A DNA stretch of 64,000 bases from CAKZQX01 sp034435975 (GTDB lineage: Bacteria > Chloroflexota > Chloroflexia > Chloroflexales > Chloroflexaceae), in NCBI GenBank assembly GCA_034435975.1, contig DAOTWD010000152.1, positions 1-64,000 of the forward strand. The letters are read 5' to 3'. The translations under genes were made by a program, and so were the position numbers. A model generated the notes under the pieces. That model did no database searches. It had not been told where the DNA came from and saw only the letters and a list, made by a program, of their open reading frames with translations. This document shows positions 8,138 through 16,944 of the stretch, one piece after another. Positions within the stretch are counted from its first letter, which is position 1. Every line of letters begins with the position of its first letter.

Positions 8138-8222
8138 CCTCGTGGCAAAGCAGCGCCACAGGCAGAGTCTTGTGAATAACGCGCATGGCAAAGCAATGTT
8201 TGGCCTATGTGGAGCTACGAGG
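8138..8222 (+). ncRNA. Candidate small RNA downstream of the orphan promoter
   Basis: The segment starts at the predicted transcription start of the 8106-8134 promoter. CCTCGTGGC at its 5' end pairs with GCTACGAGG at its 3' end (8 of 9 positions), enclosing a GTGGC/GCCAC hairpin and two copies of GGCAAAGCA. No match to 6S, SRP or tmRNA hallmarks is visible. This is a structural hint only. Confidence 0.25.
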
Positions 8223-8494
8223 CCCCGCTTAACACCTACAAAAGATTCCTAAAATGTGGATCTTGATTCCTCTTTTCTGTCTGTTGTAACACTCGCACCT
8301 GTCCAGGAACGAAAGCTGTGGCATATCCGTGAGACGCTGGTTCAGTCGGCTGTGAGTAGCCGTGCTTACTGATCGGCGATGGCTGCAGTCTGGTTGTCGT
8401 TCATTATACTGAGAGTATGAGACGGAGGGCGCAGTTGCTCGTGAGAGTGGTGCGTGGCTCATACGTACAGAGTTGAGAATAGGGAGGTGTACCC

Positions 8495-8695
8495 ATGAAA
8501 CAGAGTAGTACGTTACGCAACACATGGCTTGGTACGGTGCATGGATATCCTATCAAGGTTGAGGAACATCAGTACGATCTTTCGTACATTATCGAATTTT
8601 ACGATGTGAATGACGAACGGTGTGAACGGTGTATTACGCACGATCCCATAACGGGAGAAGAACTGACTGTGACTCATATTCAACGTCAGCAATGA
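8495..8695 (+). CDS. Small protein with a DUF2089-like N-terminal motif
   Basis: 66 aa. GGAGGTG lies 6 bases before the ATG, a strong ribosome binding site in an otherwise gene-poor stretch. Its C-terminal part, CITHDPITGEELTVTHIQ, closely resembles the N-terminus of the DUF2089 protein encoded 1.3 kb away (ITRDPISGNELIVTRLE). It has two Cys (CERC) that could belong to a half zinc ribbon. The HTH part of DUF2089 is absent. It may be a small antagonist or relic of that family; function unknown. Confidence 0.6.
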   Translation: MKQSSTLRNTWLGTVHGYPIKVEEHQYDLSYIIEFYDVNDERCERCITHDPITGEELTVTHIQRQQ

Positions 8696-8901
8696 CAAAC
8701 TGCTGCTGAATGATAGTATTGCAATGCGGTGTATGGCCATGAACGTCCTATCGAAGCCATAGAGAACGCAGTGGCGCAAATCATTCAGCGTCTGTGCTGT
8801 CGTTACGGGTTGTTTTAAAGGTTTGGAGTACGCATATAGCCAGTAACCAGCGTCTCACGAATGTCCCACTGGCAATCATAGACGCGCTTATCTGCGCACA
8901 C

Positions 8902-8930
8902 AAAACCGGAAGCAGTTCGCTTCCGGTTTT
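8902..8930. terminator. Bidirectional hairpin terminator
   Basis: AAAACCGGAAGC (8902-8913), loop AGTTC, GCTTCCGGTTTT (8919-8930): a perfect 12-bp stem with A-run and T-run, the classic form of a rho-independent terminator on either strand. It lies 200 bases after the 66-aa gene. Confidence 0.7.
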
Positions 8931-9032
8931 AGATTATACCAGGTACCTGACTGGATCCAGTGATAACATCGTATTCGTTCCATTAGAGTGGCATGGAGAG
9001 AACCAGGCTGTTTCTGGTGTTTCTTGTTCGGC

Positions 9033-9065
9033 CCATAGGGTAACGTCTATGCTGTCACCCTATGG
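9033..9065. repeat. Short inverted repeat
   Basis: CCATAGGGT (9033-9041) and ACCCTATGG (9057-9065) are exact reverse complements separated by 15 bases. The 8696-9262 interval shows no supported gene apart from this and the terminator at 8902-8930. Confidence 0.4.
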
Positions 9066-9262
9066 AGGTCAGGAAGAAGGGTTCGCAGGAGCCTATGGCC
9101 CTGGCACCCTGCGGGCGAACGTTCCATGAAGCGAGTACATACCAGGCACTCAAGAACGTATCTCTCTATAGAAGGCTCGATAGCCAGGGTGTTTATGGCA
9201 CAGAACGTGATTGCTGATAACGGACAGCTTTGCAGTGCATCTTCGGGTTTAGAAATAATGGC

Positions 9263-9475
9263 TTAACGGAACAGTTGATTATGTACGGCTGCGCGGCGTA
9301 TTTTCGCTTCCAGAATGGCCAGAACCTCGTCGGGATTCGAGGAGGTCAGCGCAGCGGCCTGAGCCAACGAAAGGTTCGACGGATCGATATGGAAAGCGCG
9401 CAAAACTCCACCGGCAATCGAGGCGCGGGCAGCGGTCTGGTTCACAGTCTTGTGTTCCTGCTGAATACCACTCAT
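9263..9475 (-). CDS. Small protein of unknown function, 70 aa
   Basis: The ATG is preceded by AGGAGG with a 6-base spacer, which supports a real gene. The product (MSGIQQEHKTVNQTAARAS..) has an Ala-rich helical central part (LSLAQAAALTSSNPDEVLAILEAKIRR) compatible with two helices. No cysteines, signal peptide or membrane segment. I do not recognise a family. It stands alone between two repeat-rich intergenic regions. Confidence 0.6.
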   Translation of the reverse strand: MSGIQQEHKTVNQTAARASIAGGVLRAFHIDPSNLSLAQAAALTSSNPDEVLAILEAKIRRAAVHNQLFR

Positions 9476-9861
9476 CGTTATCCTCCTGATAATATAACCA
9501 ATCCAATCATCTGTTCAAGGTAAACATGCTTTCTGCGTTGCAATGCTGCAATGAACCACATCACCATCATAGCAGATAATTTGGATCATTTCAACAAAAA
9601 AACGGGCAATCTATTTGTACATTTTGCACAAATTTGGGCAGGCAGGGGACACCATGGTGGAGACTGCCAGGGTCGATCAACGGATCAAACGTATCAGCCG
9701 CACACGCAGAATGGCCTGTATACAACCACGAAAACGGATAATTCATGCATGTGCGGGGCTGCGCGGGGGAGCCGTGGAGGTTGTACTGGAGTGGCATATT
9801 GTCAGGTGAGTGCTGATGCTCCACATCCGCATCCACCTGACATGAATCAATCATAGTTGGT
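9476..9861. other. Intergenic region without supported features
   Basis: About 390 bases between the 70-aa gene and the J-protein gene. Short open frames occur on both strands but none has a ribosome binding site or recognisable product. The part next to 9476 probably holds the promoter of the 70-aa gene; no clear boxes were seen. Confidence 0.4.
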
Positions 9862-10821
9862 TCAAGCCGTTACTCGTGATTGAGCGTATTCAATCGTCTG
9901 ACGCAGGTGGGCCAGATTACGCAGCGTCTCGATCTCGCTGTCACTCAGTACATCTGGTAGCACTAGTTTCACCCGTGCGTACAGATCCCCGCGCTCGTCG
10001 GGCCGATCCAGGCGTGGCATACCCTGGCCACGTAGCCGAAAAATCTTATCGGCCTGAGTACGCGGCGGAATCTTAAGGCGTACTGTGCCATCCAGTGTGA
10101 TTACCGGCACTTCGCCGCCCACTGCAGCTGTATACATATCTACCAGTACATCGGTGTGCAGGTTGTGGCCCTCACGCTTGAAGCGCGGATGCGGTTGTAC
10201 CTGAATACGGAGATAAATGTCGCCGATCGCACCGCCAGTTCCATCCAACCGGCCCTGGTTTGCCAGCCGTACTCGTGACCCGGTTTTGACACCAGGAGGA
10301 ATACGAGCCTCTATGTACTGATCGCCCAGATGGAGTAAGCACGTCGTGCCGCTAAACGCTTCTTCCAGGGAAATATCGACGCTCACTTCGCGATCGCGTC
10401 CGGGTTGAGTGTAGGCACTACTGTCATAACCGGTCTGTCCAAACATCGCACCGAACATATCACGAAATGGCGATGCCGTACCGAACACATCTGCGAAATC
10501 CTGGGGATCAAAATGCCCGGTGGTATAAACGTGCGTACCTGACCCGGCTTGCCAGTACCCACCATCAAAGCCAGGTTGGCTGCCGAACTGCTGCCACTGC
10601 TGATATTGCTGGTGGAAGGCGTCGTACTGCTGGCGTCTTTGCGGGTCACCGAGTGTTTGATAGGCTTCATTGATCGCCCTGAAGCGCCTCTCGGCCTGCT
10701 TATCGCCTGGATTAACGTCAGGATGATACTGGCGTGCCAGTTGGCGATAGGCCTGCTTTATAACGTAATTATCGGCATCAGGTGTTATTCCTAGTTCTGC
10801 ATAGTAATCTTTCATTCCCAT
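9862..10821 (-). CDS. DnaJ/CbpA-type J-domain co-chaperone
   Basis: 319 aa from ATG 10821. J domain at residues 4-70 with the HPD motif at 33-35 (QYHPDVNPGDK), then a Gly/Gln/Phe-rich linker with DIFG-like FADVFGTASPF, then two C-terminal substrate-binding beta domains (VSVDISLEEAFSGTTCLLHL; VKLVLPDVLSDSEIETLRNL). The CxxCxGxG zinc fingers of canonical DnaJ are absent, so it is of the CbpA type. It would stimulate DnaK ATPase. A TTG at 10842 in frame gives a slightly longer protein; ATG 10815 is also possible. It stands alone here, with no dnaK or grpE nearby. Confidence 0.9.
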   Translation of the reverse strand: MGMKDYYAELGITPDADNYVIKQAYRQLARQYHPDVNPGDKQAERRFRAINEAYQTLGDPQRRQQYDAFHQQYQQWQQFGSQPGFDGGYWQAGSGTHVYTTGHFDPQDFADVFGTASPFRDMFGAMFGQTGYDSSAYTQPGRDREVSVDISLEEAFSGTTCLLHLGDQYIEARIPPGVKTGSRVRLANQGRLDGTGGAIGDIYLRIQVQPHPRFKREGHNLHTDVLVDMYTAAVGGEVPVITLDGTVRLKIPPRTQADKIFRLRGQGMPRLDRPDERGDLYARVKLVLPDVLSDSEIETLRNLAHLRQTIEYAQSRVTA

Positions 10822-11237
10822 AGTTCTACTCTGCTCTGGCAAACATCGTGCTGTAGCCTATAGCTTGCTATGGCAAGTACCGGTGCAGGGCGATTTTCAC
10901 GAGCAGGGGTCTGGAGGCCACAGGCCTTTGATGCCGGAGAAACGCCTGAAGAGGCATTGTCCCTTCAGCCCTATGCTATGTACATAACGTAGGCACCCAG
11001 ATCCTCAGCTGGACGCGTATGTTGATATGTCGGAGGGGATTGCCCCGCCAGACTACCCGGCTGGAACGGTTGGTAATGCAGGCCAGATTTCAGCCGAGAC
11101 TCTGATTGTGAGCGTATCCAGCTTGCATATTCAAACCTCCATCAGGAATCCCGATTCGCCGTAGATCTGGCTCGGCCCAAGCCAGGTTGCTGATTTCGCC
11201 AGGACTTCGTACTCCACGAGATGGCAGGGTTTCTGTA
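10822..11237. other. Intergenic region without supported features
   Basis: About 415 bases between the J-protein gene start and the DUF2905 gene end. No open frame has both a ribosome binding site and a plausible product, and no strong hairpin or promoter consensus was seen. Confidence 0.4.
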
Positions 11238-11459
11238 TCAGCGCCAGATGCGGGCGATAATATTCGCAATAATAGTCAGGATCAGACTGACCATAAGCAT
11301 GGTGGTTATAGGGATAAATAGCTTGAAATGCTCACGCTCAATAAGAATATCACCGGGTAGCCGTCCCAGCCATGATACACGCCCGATTAGTAAAAATATA
11401 CCTCCCACAATACAAATGACTACACCCGCTCCAATTAACCACTGTCCTATTTGATCCAT
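11238..11459 (-). CDS. DUF2905 family small membrane protein
   Basis: 73 aa from ATG 11459. Two hydrophobic helices (GQWLIGAGVVICIVGGIFLLIG and LFIPITTMLMVSLILTIIANII) are separated by the family signature WLGRLPGDILIEREHFKLFIP. This compact two-helix membrane protein is widespread in bacteria and has no assigned role. A GAGAGAG stretch about 10 bases upstream may serve as the ribosome binding site; the open frame continues upstream but without homology. Confidence 0.88.
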   Translation of the reverse strand: MDQIGQWLIGAGVVICIVGGIFLLIGRVSWLGRLPGDILIEREHFKLFIPITTMLMVSLILTIIANIIARIWR

Positions 11460-11629
11460 ATTTTGTACTCTCTCGTTCGCTAAAATCCTATCTGAGAAGC
11501 TTTTTGTGCATTGCACCTCATCATACCTATTACTCCAACAGGAATTCATCGTCTCCTTACCCAGGAGATGCCTCGTTGTAGTACTATATTATGTAATCGT
11601 TCAGGGGGGTGGCCAGGAAGGGCGTTGTT

Positions 11630-11736
11630 CCTCCGGGAGTCTCCTCGTTTCGACCCGTTTTGAACGAACCGAAGCAACAGTTTTACGGGAGCCGCGATCC
11701 CCGCGCCCTGGCTGGCACAGGTACCACCTGAACGGT
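11630..11736 (+). repeat. Dispersed repeat family B, copy 1
   Basis: Shares an interrupted alignment with 17454-17570: CCTCCGGGAGTCTCCTCG..TTTCGACCCGTT matches CCTCCCGGCGTTTCTTC..TTCGACCCGTT, and GGGAGCCGC..GCTGGCA..CCTGAACGG matches GGGAAGCCGC..GCTGGCA..CCTGAACGG. Non-coding on both strands. Confidence 0.5.
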
Positions 11737-11787
11737 TACGTGTTTTATATAATTTCGAACTAAGTATACGAGTGGGTATTGCATTCT

Positions 11788-11834
11788 GGAATCCAGACTT
11801 GTTCTGGCTCTGGCCAGGCGCAAGCCTGGACTCC
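11788..11834. repeat. Palindromic TCCAGG repeat, copy 1
   Basis: GGAATCCAGACTTG pairs with CAAGCCTGGACTCC (12 of 14). Member of the family whose best copy is at 19635-19688. Confidence 0.5.
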
Positions 11835-12067
11835 GGTGCCTGAACTTCAGTGCTTCTCAACAGGCACGGGATTGTGATAAGTCGAACACTGAAACGTGAT
11901 TGTCCTCAATTTTAACCGGAGAGTATCAGAAAAAGATAAGAACCGCGTAAGAGGAATGTTAACCCCCGTGATAATAGTGGGCAGTGGGCGGGGAGCGTGC
12001 TATACTACATCCAGGTATGTCTCAAGGAATATATAGCAATCCTGCAAGACATGAGTCGTACACAATC

Positions 12068-12120
12068 GGAGTACCGGCCTTCGCCTGGTGGAAGCGAAAC
12101 CCGGGTGAAAGCTGGGACTC
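12068..12120. repeat. Palindromic TCCAGG repeat, copy 2
   Basis: Degenerate copy: GGAGTACCGGCCTTCGCC on the left faces GGTGAAAGCTGGGACTC on the right, with the internal GCGAAACCCGG that also occurs, as GCGAGACCCGG, in the 19635-19688 copy. Lies in the leader region of hsp20. Confidence 0.45.
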
Positions 12121-12194
12121 GAATGTACCATTGGGATAGGCCTGCGATACTAAAATCTCAAGAGTAACAAGGTTTCTATCTGATAAGGAACAGC

Positions 12195-12605
12195 ATGATG
12201 AATGATCCGCAAAAATCGAGCTTACATGTGTTGACCATTCGCCATCCATTTGTCGTTTTTGAACAACGTTTCTGGCAGCCCTTTCTCAATATCTACGAAA
12301 CCGAACAGGCACTGGTCATCGTTGCGGAACTGGCGGGTGTCGATTCCGATAGCCTCAGCATTGACGTTGAGACCCATCTGGTGCGCATTCGCGGCAGTCG
12401 TAACGTGAGGCCCCCTGATGATTTGCGACGGATTGATCGTATGGAGATCACATCAGGCCCGTTTGATATCAATATTCCACTCAATCGGACGGTAAATCCG
12501 CAGCACACCGAGTCATACTATCAGCAGGGGTTGTTGCACATTATGTTGCCATTTATGCGGCACTCTCCTCAGCGTATCGTCATTAACGTAACGGATGGAG
12601 GGTAG
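12195..12605 (+). CDS. Small heat-shock protein (Hsp20/alpha-crystallin family)
   Basis: 136 aa. ATP-independent holdase of the cytosol. The alpha-crystallin core runs from about residue 35 (YETEQALVIVAELAGVDSDSLSIDVETHLVRIRGSR) to the terminal strand QQGLLHIMLP, equivalent to the A-x-x-x-G-x-L motif. The C-terminal IxI/V anchor appears as RIVINV. AAGGA lies about 8 bases before a double ATG (12195 and 12198). Only 2 bases separate its stop from the lon start, so the two form an operon for handling unfolded proteins. Confidence 0.92.
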   Translation: MMNDPQKSSLHVLTIRHPFVVFEQRFWQPFLNIYETEQALVIVAELAGVDSDSLSIDVETHLVRIRGSRNVRPPDDLRRIDRMEITSGPFDINIPLNRTVNPQHTESYYQQGLLHIMLPFMRHSPQRIVINVTDGG

Positions 12606-12607
12606 GA

Positions 12608-14974
12608 ATGAGCACCAACGAAGACCGTAGTGTAAATCACATAGATATACCTTCCATTTTACCGGTTCTTGCGATCAACAATGGGGTACTCTTTCCCAAT
12701 ATGCTGATGCCTTTAGCGATCAGTGGCGAATCCTGGGTAAAAATGGTAGACGATGCTGCCCTGTCAAACAAAATGCTGGCGGTATTCTGGCGTAAACAGC
12801 CGGGAGATACGTTCGATCTGAACCAGATCGGAACGGTCGGGGCAGCGGCACAGATTGTGCGTATGTTGCGCTTGCCCGATGGCACGGTACAGGTGTTGTT
12901 GCAGGGTCTGGCACGGGTACAGATCGTAGCCATGGTCAGTGAGACTCCCTACCCGGTGGCGCAACTGACTATCCTGCCGGAGCCAGAAGTCATTCCGCTC
13001 GAGGTTGAAGCCGTGGCACGCAATGTGTTAACCCTGTTTCAACAGGTCGTGCAGGCTAATCCAAATATGCCTGACGAACTAGCGATGGTGGCGATGAACA
13101 CGCCGTCACCCGGTGTGCTGGCGGATCTGATCGCGGCCAACTTAAATCTGAAGCCCGAACAGCAGCAGACAGTACGTGACACCATAGATGTTGGGGAGCG
13201 CTTGCGGCTTATTATGGGCTTTCTGGGGCGCGAGCGCGAAATTCTGTCGATTGGACAGAAGGCGCAGGAAGAGATGTCACGCACGCAACGTGAGTATATT
13301 TTGCGCCAGCAACTGGAGGCCATCCGGCGTGAATTAGGCGAGACGAACGAACAGGAGGCCGAGATTACGGAGTTGCGACGTCGCCTGGAGGAGGCCCGGC
13401 TGCCAGATGAGCCGCGTGCCGAAGCCGAACGTGAACTAAAGCGCCTGGAGCGTATGCCACCGGGTGCCGCCGAGTCAGGCATGGTACGTACCTACCTGGA
13501 CTGGTTGATCGGGTTGCCCTGGAATACAAGCACGACGGATACCTTTGATCTCCCCGAGGCCCAGGCAGTGCTTGACGCCGACCACTATGACCTGGATCGG
13601 GTGAAAGAGCGGATTATCGAGTATCTGGCGGTACGCAAATTGCAACATGAACAGGGCGAAGATCGGCTGCGAGGCCCGATTCTCTGTTTTGTGGGGCCGC
13701 CAGGTGTGGGGAAAACCAGTCTGGGCCAGTCCATCGCACGGGCATTGGGGCGTGAGTTTGTACGGGTTGCCCTTGGGGGGGTGCGTGATGAATCGGAGAT
13801 TCGAGGTTTTCGTCGCACCTACATTGGTGCGGTGCCGGGGCGTATTATCCAGAACATCAGTCGTGTCGGTAGCAACAACCCGGTGTTGATGCTGGATGAG
13901 GTTGACAAGTTAAGTGTGGGGTTTCAAGGTGATCCGGCAGCGGCCTTGCTGGAACTACTCGATCCCGAACAGAATCGTGCCTTTGTGGATCGCTACCTGG
14001 ATGTGCCGTTTGATCTGAGTCGTGTGTTGTTCATTTGCACGGCTAACCGTATTGATACCATTCCGCCCGCACTGCTTGATCGTATGGAAGTGCTGGAACT
14101 ATCCGGGTATACCGAGGCCGAAAAGCTGGTGATCAGTCAGCGCTACCTGGTACCGCGCCAGCGCATGGAACAGGGGTTAGCCGAACGTGCACCCGAAATC
14201 AGTGTCGCTGCATTGCAACGGCTGATCAGCGCATATACCCGTGAGGCCGGTGTGCGGAACCTAGAACGGCAGATCGGTGCTCTTTTTCGCAAGATGGCAA
14301 CTCGCCTGGCACAGGGGCAATCTATCCCTGATATGATCGATGCGCCTGATCTGGATGACCTGTTGGAGCCGCCGCGGTTTCGTCACGAGACCTTGCTCAA
14401 TGAAGATGAGATAGGTGTGGCAACGGGCATGGTCTGGACGCCGGTAGGCGGTGATATTCTGTTTATTGAGACCAGTGTCGTACCAGGCAAAGGTCAGCTC
14501 ATTCTAACCGGCCAGCTAGGGGAGGTGATGCGCGAATCAGCGCAGGCAGCTATGACCTATGCCCGTTCTCGGGCCGCACAGCTAGGGATTGCTCCTGATT
14601 TTTCGCAGAACAACGATATTCACATCCATGTCCCGGCTGGCGCTGTCCCTAAAGAGGGGCCGTCAGCCGGCATTACGATTGCCAGTGCGCTGATCTCGGC
14701 TCTGACCAGGCGTCCCTGCCGCAAGCAGGTGGCGATGACGGGTGAAATTACGCTGCGTGGCCGTGTGTTGCCAATCGGCGGGGTCAAAGAAAAGGTGCTG
14801 GCCGCGCAACGGGCTGGTGTGCAGATGGTGCTGCTCCCTCGTGACAATGAACCCGATCTGCGGGAGATACCCGCCGAAATACGGGATCAGTTACAGATTG
14901 TGCTGGTCAACCATATGGATGAAGTGCTGCCATATGTGCTACACGAAGAGTCCGTGACAGCGTATGTGACGTGA
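12608..14974 (+). CDS. lon: ATP-dependent Lon protease
   Basis: 788 aa, the usual length. N-terminal substrate-recognition domain (residues about 15-205; LPVLAINNGVLFPNMLMPL), a coiled-coil region near 220-280, an AAA+ domain with Walker A GPPGVGKTS near residue 363 and Walker B VLMLDEVDK, and the serine-lysine protease domain with Ser686 in PKEGPSAGIT and Lys729 in GGVKEK. Degrades misfolded and regulatory proteins in the cytosol. Two bases downstream of hsp20; the pair is likely co-transcribed and heat-induced, though no heat-shock operator was recognised upstream. Confidence 0.96.
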   Translation: MSTNEDRSVNHIDIPSILPVLAINNGVLFPNMLMPLAISGESWVKMVDDAALSNKMLAVFWRKQPGDTFDLNQIGTVGAAAQIVRMLRLPDGTVQVLLQGLARVQIVAMVSETPYPVAQLTILPEPEVIPLEVEAVARNVLTLFQQVVQANPNMPDELAMVAMNTPSPGVLADLIAANLNLKPEQQQTVRDTIDVGERLRLIMGFLGREREILSIGQKAQEEMSRTQREYILRQQLEAIRRELGETNEQEAEITELRRRLEEARLPDEPRAEAERELKRLERMPPGAAESGMVRTYLDWLIGLPWNTSTTDTFDLPEAQAVLDADHYDLDRVKERIIEYLAVRKLQHEQGEDRLRGPILCFVGPPGVGKTSLGQSIARALGREFVRVALGGVRDESEIRGFRRTYIGAVPGRIIQNISRVGSNNPVLMLDEVDKLSVGFQGDPAAALLELLDPEQNRAFVDRYLDVPFDLSRVLFICTANRIDTIPPALLDRMEVLELSGYTEAEKLVISQRYLVPRQRMEQGLAERAPEISVAALQRLISAYTREAGVRNLERQIGALFRKMATRLAQGQSIPDMIDAPDLDDLLEPPRFRHETLLNEDEIGVATGMVWTPVGGDILFIETSVVPGKGQLILTGQLGEVMRESAQAAMTYARSRAAQLGIAPDFSQNNDIHIHVPAGAVPKEGPSAGITIASALISALTRRPCRKQVAMTGEITLRGRVLPIGGVKEKVLAAQRAGVQMVLLPRDNEPDLREIPAEIRDQLQIVLVNHMDEVLPYVLHEESVTAYVT

Positions 14975-15232
14975 GCAACGATCAGGATGGACGTATGTAA
15001 CATCTGGTTTCAAATGGAACAATATATGACATGTTTTTATGGTATCTAACTTTCTTTTACAGAGATCGAGCTGATTACATGCTCGTTTCTTGATACGTTT
15101 GTTGTGCATGGCTGTAGATAGTTCTAGAGGCACCGATGCAGTTCAATTTCTGCTACAACTATCGCTGCTGACCAGACTGTGGGGCAGCTGCGAAATCAAC
15201 CGAATGTTATTCGGTCAGTGTTCGACAAGGCA
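14975..15232. other. Intergenic region without supported features
   Basis: The region after lon holds no convincing hairpin terminator and no plausible gene on either strand; it runs up to the candidate usp promoter. Confidence 0.4.
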
Positions 15233-15261
15233 TTGAAAATCCTTGGCGTCAATTATAAGAT
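15233..15261 (+). promoter_or_regulatory. Candidate promoter of the universal stress protein gene
   Basis: TTGAAA (15233-15238), 17-base spacer, TAAGAT (15256-15261). The leader to the ATG at 15345 would be about 77 bases. Confidence 0.4.
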
Positions 15262-15344
15262 TTCAAAGCACAATTGTAGCTTTGAATCGATGCCAGATCA
15301 CTGAATCCTGAGTTCAATCACCTGAATACCATAAGGAAACAACG

Positions 15345-15761
15345 ATGTTTAAACGTATTCTGTTAGCAACTGATGGTTCGCCCGTTGTTGAGCGCGAAGT
15401 GTTATATGCTGGGCATGTAGCTCGGGTGGAACAGGCCGAAATTCTGGTGCTCCATGCCTATGAACCACCCGCACGCTATGCCAGTTACCCAGGGTACGAG
15501 GCGCTGGTCGATCAGCATCGTGCCGTGGCGCAGGCGCTGATTGACGAGGTGGTGCATCAACTACGCGAGGATGGCGTCGTCGCTCGTGGTGAGTTACGGA
15601 TTGGTGCTGCTGCTGAGGCGATTATTGCGGCGGCAGCTGATCATAATATCGATCTGATCATTATGGGTACCCGTGGTAGCAGTAACTTGCGTGATATGCT
15701 TGGCAGCGTGAGTGCGCAGGTGTTGCGCTATGCACACTGCCCGGTGCTGGAAGTGCCATAA
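15345..15761 (+). CDS. Universal stress protein (UspA family)
   Basis: 138 aa single USP domain. N-terminal strand FKRILLATDGSPV and C-terminal ATP-binding motif G-x2-G-x9-G-S (GTRGSSNLRDMLGSVSAQV) followed by HCPVLEVP are all present, so it belongs to the nucleotide-binding (UspFG/MJ0577-like) class. AAGGA lies about 8 bases upstream of the ATG. It is monocistronic, located between lon and a hairpin, a setting consistent with stress induction. Confidence 0.92.
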   Translation: MFKRILLATDGSPVVEREVLYAGHVARVEQAEILVLHAYEPPARYASYPGYEALVDQHRAVAQALIDEVVHQLREDGVVARGELRIGAAAEAIIAAAADHNIDLIIMGTRGSSNLRDMLGSVSAQVLRYAHCPVLEVP

Positions 15762-15876
15762 AGGGTGCGAAATCGTTTTAGAGTACTTCTGGCATCTCTC
15801 TGGCAAGCCTCTATGACACGGAGTACATGGTGGCGGTGTTTTTCGCATGCGGCAGCGTGGGGAAATGCTTCATTCC

Positions 15877-15912
15877 TCTCCAACTTTTTCCGAAGGCGAA
15901 AAGTTGGGGAGA
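15877..15912. terminator. Hairpin downstream of usp
   Basis: TCTCCAACTTTTT (15877-15889) pairs with AAAAGTTGGGGAGA (15899-15912), leaving a 9-base loop and a single bulge. It lies 115 bases after the usp stop. Confidence 0.5.
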
Positions 15913-16049
15913 AAAGCAAAAAATACCGCTCTGCCCCTGGCAAAAGACATTTTGCTTGAGCGACCGCATCTCGCTACCTGCTTCGTCCTGTTGAAGGATA
16001 GCAATCCTAAATCAAAGGTGCGTAATCGCAGTCTACTGTGAACAATCGC

Positions 16050-16100
16050 AATCCAGGTGTTAGCCTGGACGCAACGCTACCAGGCTAACGTTACCAGGGT
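16050..16100. repeat. Palindromic TCCAGG repeat, copy 3
   Basis: AATCCAGGTG..TTAGCCTGGACGC on the left faces GCTACCAGGCTAACG..CCAGGGTT on the right. It sits between the convergent usp and methyltransferase genes. Confidence 0.45.
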
Positions 16101-16124
16101 TACCTCTACAACAGGAGTGCTATA

Positions 16125-16934
16125 CTACCCCCCTTCCCTATTGCGGCGGTACTGGTTGAAGATTTCATACAGCACGATGCCGGTTGCCACCGCCAGGTTG
16201 AGCGAGTCACTGCGTCCGACCATAGGAATGCGCACTACGTGAGTACAGATGGCTTGCTGTTCTGCCGTTAGCCCCATGCGCTCGCTGCCCATCAACAACA
16301 CCAGCGGGGGATGGTACGTTAAGAACTGATAATCAGTAGGGGCGTCATCGGAGGTACCGATGACGGTATAGCCGTGTTGCTGTTGCCACAGCGCAAACTC
16401 GGCAAAACTAGCGCGCACCAGCTGCTGGCTGAAGATCGCGCCCATACTGCCGCGTACTGCCGTCGGATCATATGGATCGGTACAATGACCCAGTAAGATC
16501 ACCCCGGCCCCGCCCACGGCATCACTCACACGCAAAATAGCGCCCAGGTTGCCCGGATCCTGAATCGCATCAACCGCAACCCAGACCAGTTCGCTTCCCA
16601 GGTGGATTGATGCCAGTGGTTGCCAGTGCTGGCGTACTACGGCTGCAATACCTTGCGGGCCTTCACGGGCCGAGATACTCTCAAACACTCTGGACGTGAC
16701 CTCTATGCAGTGTGTGCCCTGTTGTTCCTGGGATTGTATTAGTTCCTGGGCAAATGAGCTGGTAAGCAAAGCCGGTGCCACAATCAGTGTCTCGATTGCT
16801 GCTCCGGTCTGAATAGCCTCGGCCACCAGCCGTGTGCCCTCAATAAAAAACAACCCGCTACGCTCACGTTCCTTACGCTGGCGCAGGCTACGGATGTGTT
16901 TGATATGCGGATTACTGGTGCTAGAGATAAGCAT
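16125..16934 (-). CDS. SpoU/TrmH family RNA 2'-O-methyltransferase
   Basis: 269 aa. N-terminal RNA-binding L7Ae/L30e-like part (SNPHIKHIRSLRQRKERERSGLFFIEGTRLV), then the SPOUT knot with motif 1 QDPGNLGAILR, motif 2 LLMGSERMGL and motif 3 IPMVGRSDSLNLAVATGIVLYE, which build the S-adenosylmethionine site. It methylates ribose in rRNA or tRNA; the exact target cannot be told from sequence. ATG 16934 fits the family start (MLISSTSNP); a GTG at 16961 would make it overlap the receiver gene just upstream, with which it is probably co-transcribed. Confidence 0.9.
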   Translation of the reverse strand: MLISSTSNPHIKHIRSLRQRKERERSGLFFIEGTRLVAEAIQTGAAIETLIVAPALLTSSFAQELIQSQEQQGTHCIEVTSRVFESISAREGPQGIAAVVRQHWQPLASIHLGSELVWVAVDAIQDPGNLGAILRVSDAVGGAGVILLGHCTDPYDPTAVRGSMGAIFSQQLVRASFAEFALWQQQHGYTVIGTSDDAPTDYQFLTYHPPLVLLMGSERMGLTAEQQAICTHVVRIPMVGRSDSLNLAVATGIVLYEIFNQYRRNREGG

Positions 16935-16944
16935 GGCACGGTTC

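Noticed and set aside
8794..9129. 111-aa plus-strand open frame
   Set aside because: Runs straight through the perfect terminator hairpin at 8902-8930 and has no protein-like features.
12061..12130. tRNA-like stretch with GGGACTCGAAT
   Set aside because: No acceptor stem, anticodon arm or T-loop pairing; it is part of the TCCAGG palindrome family.
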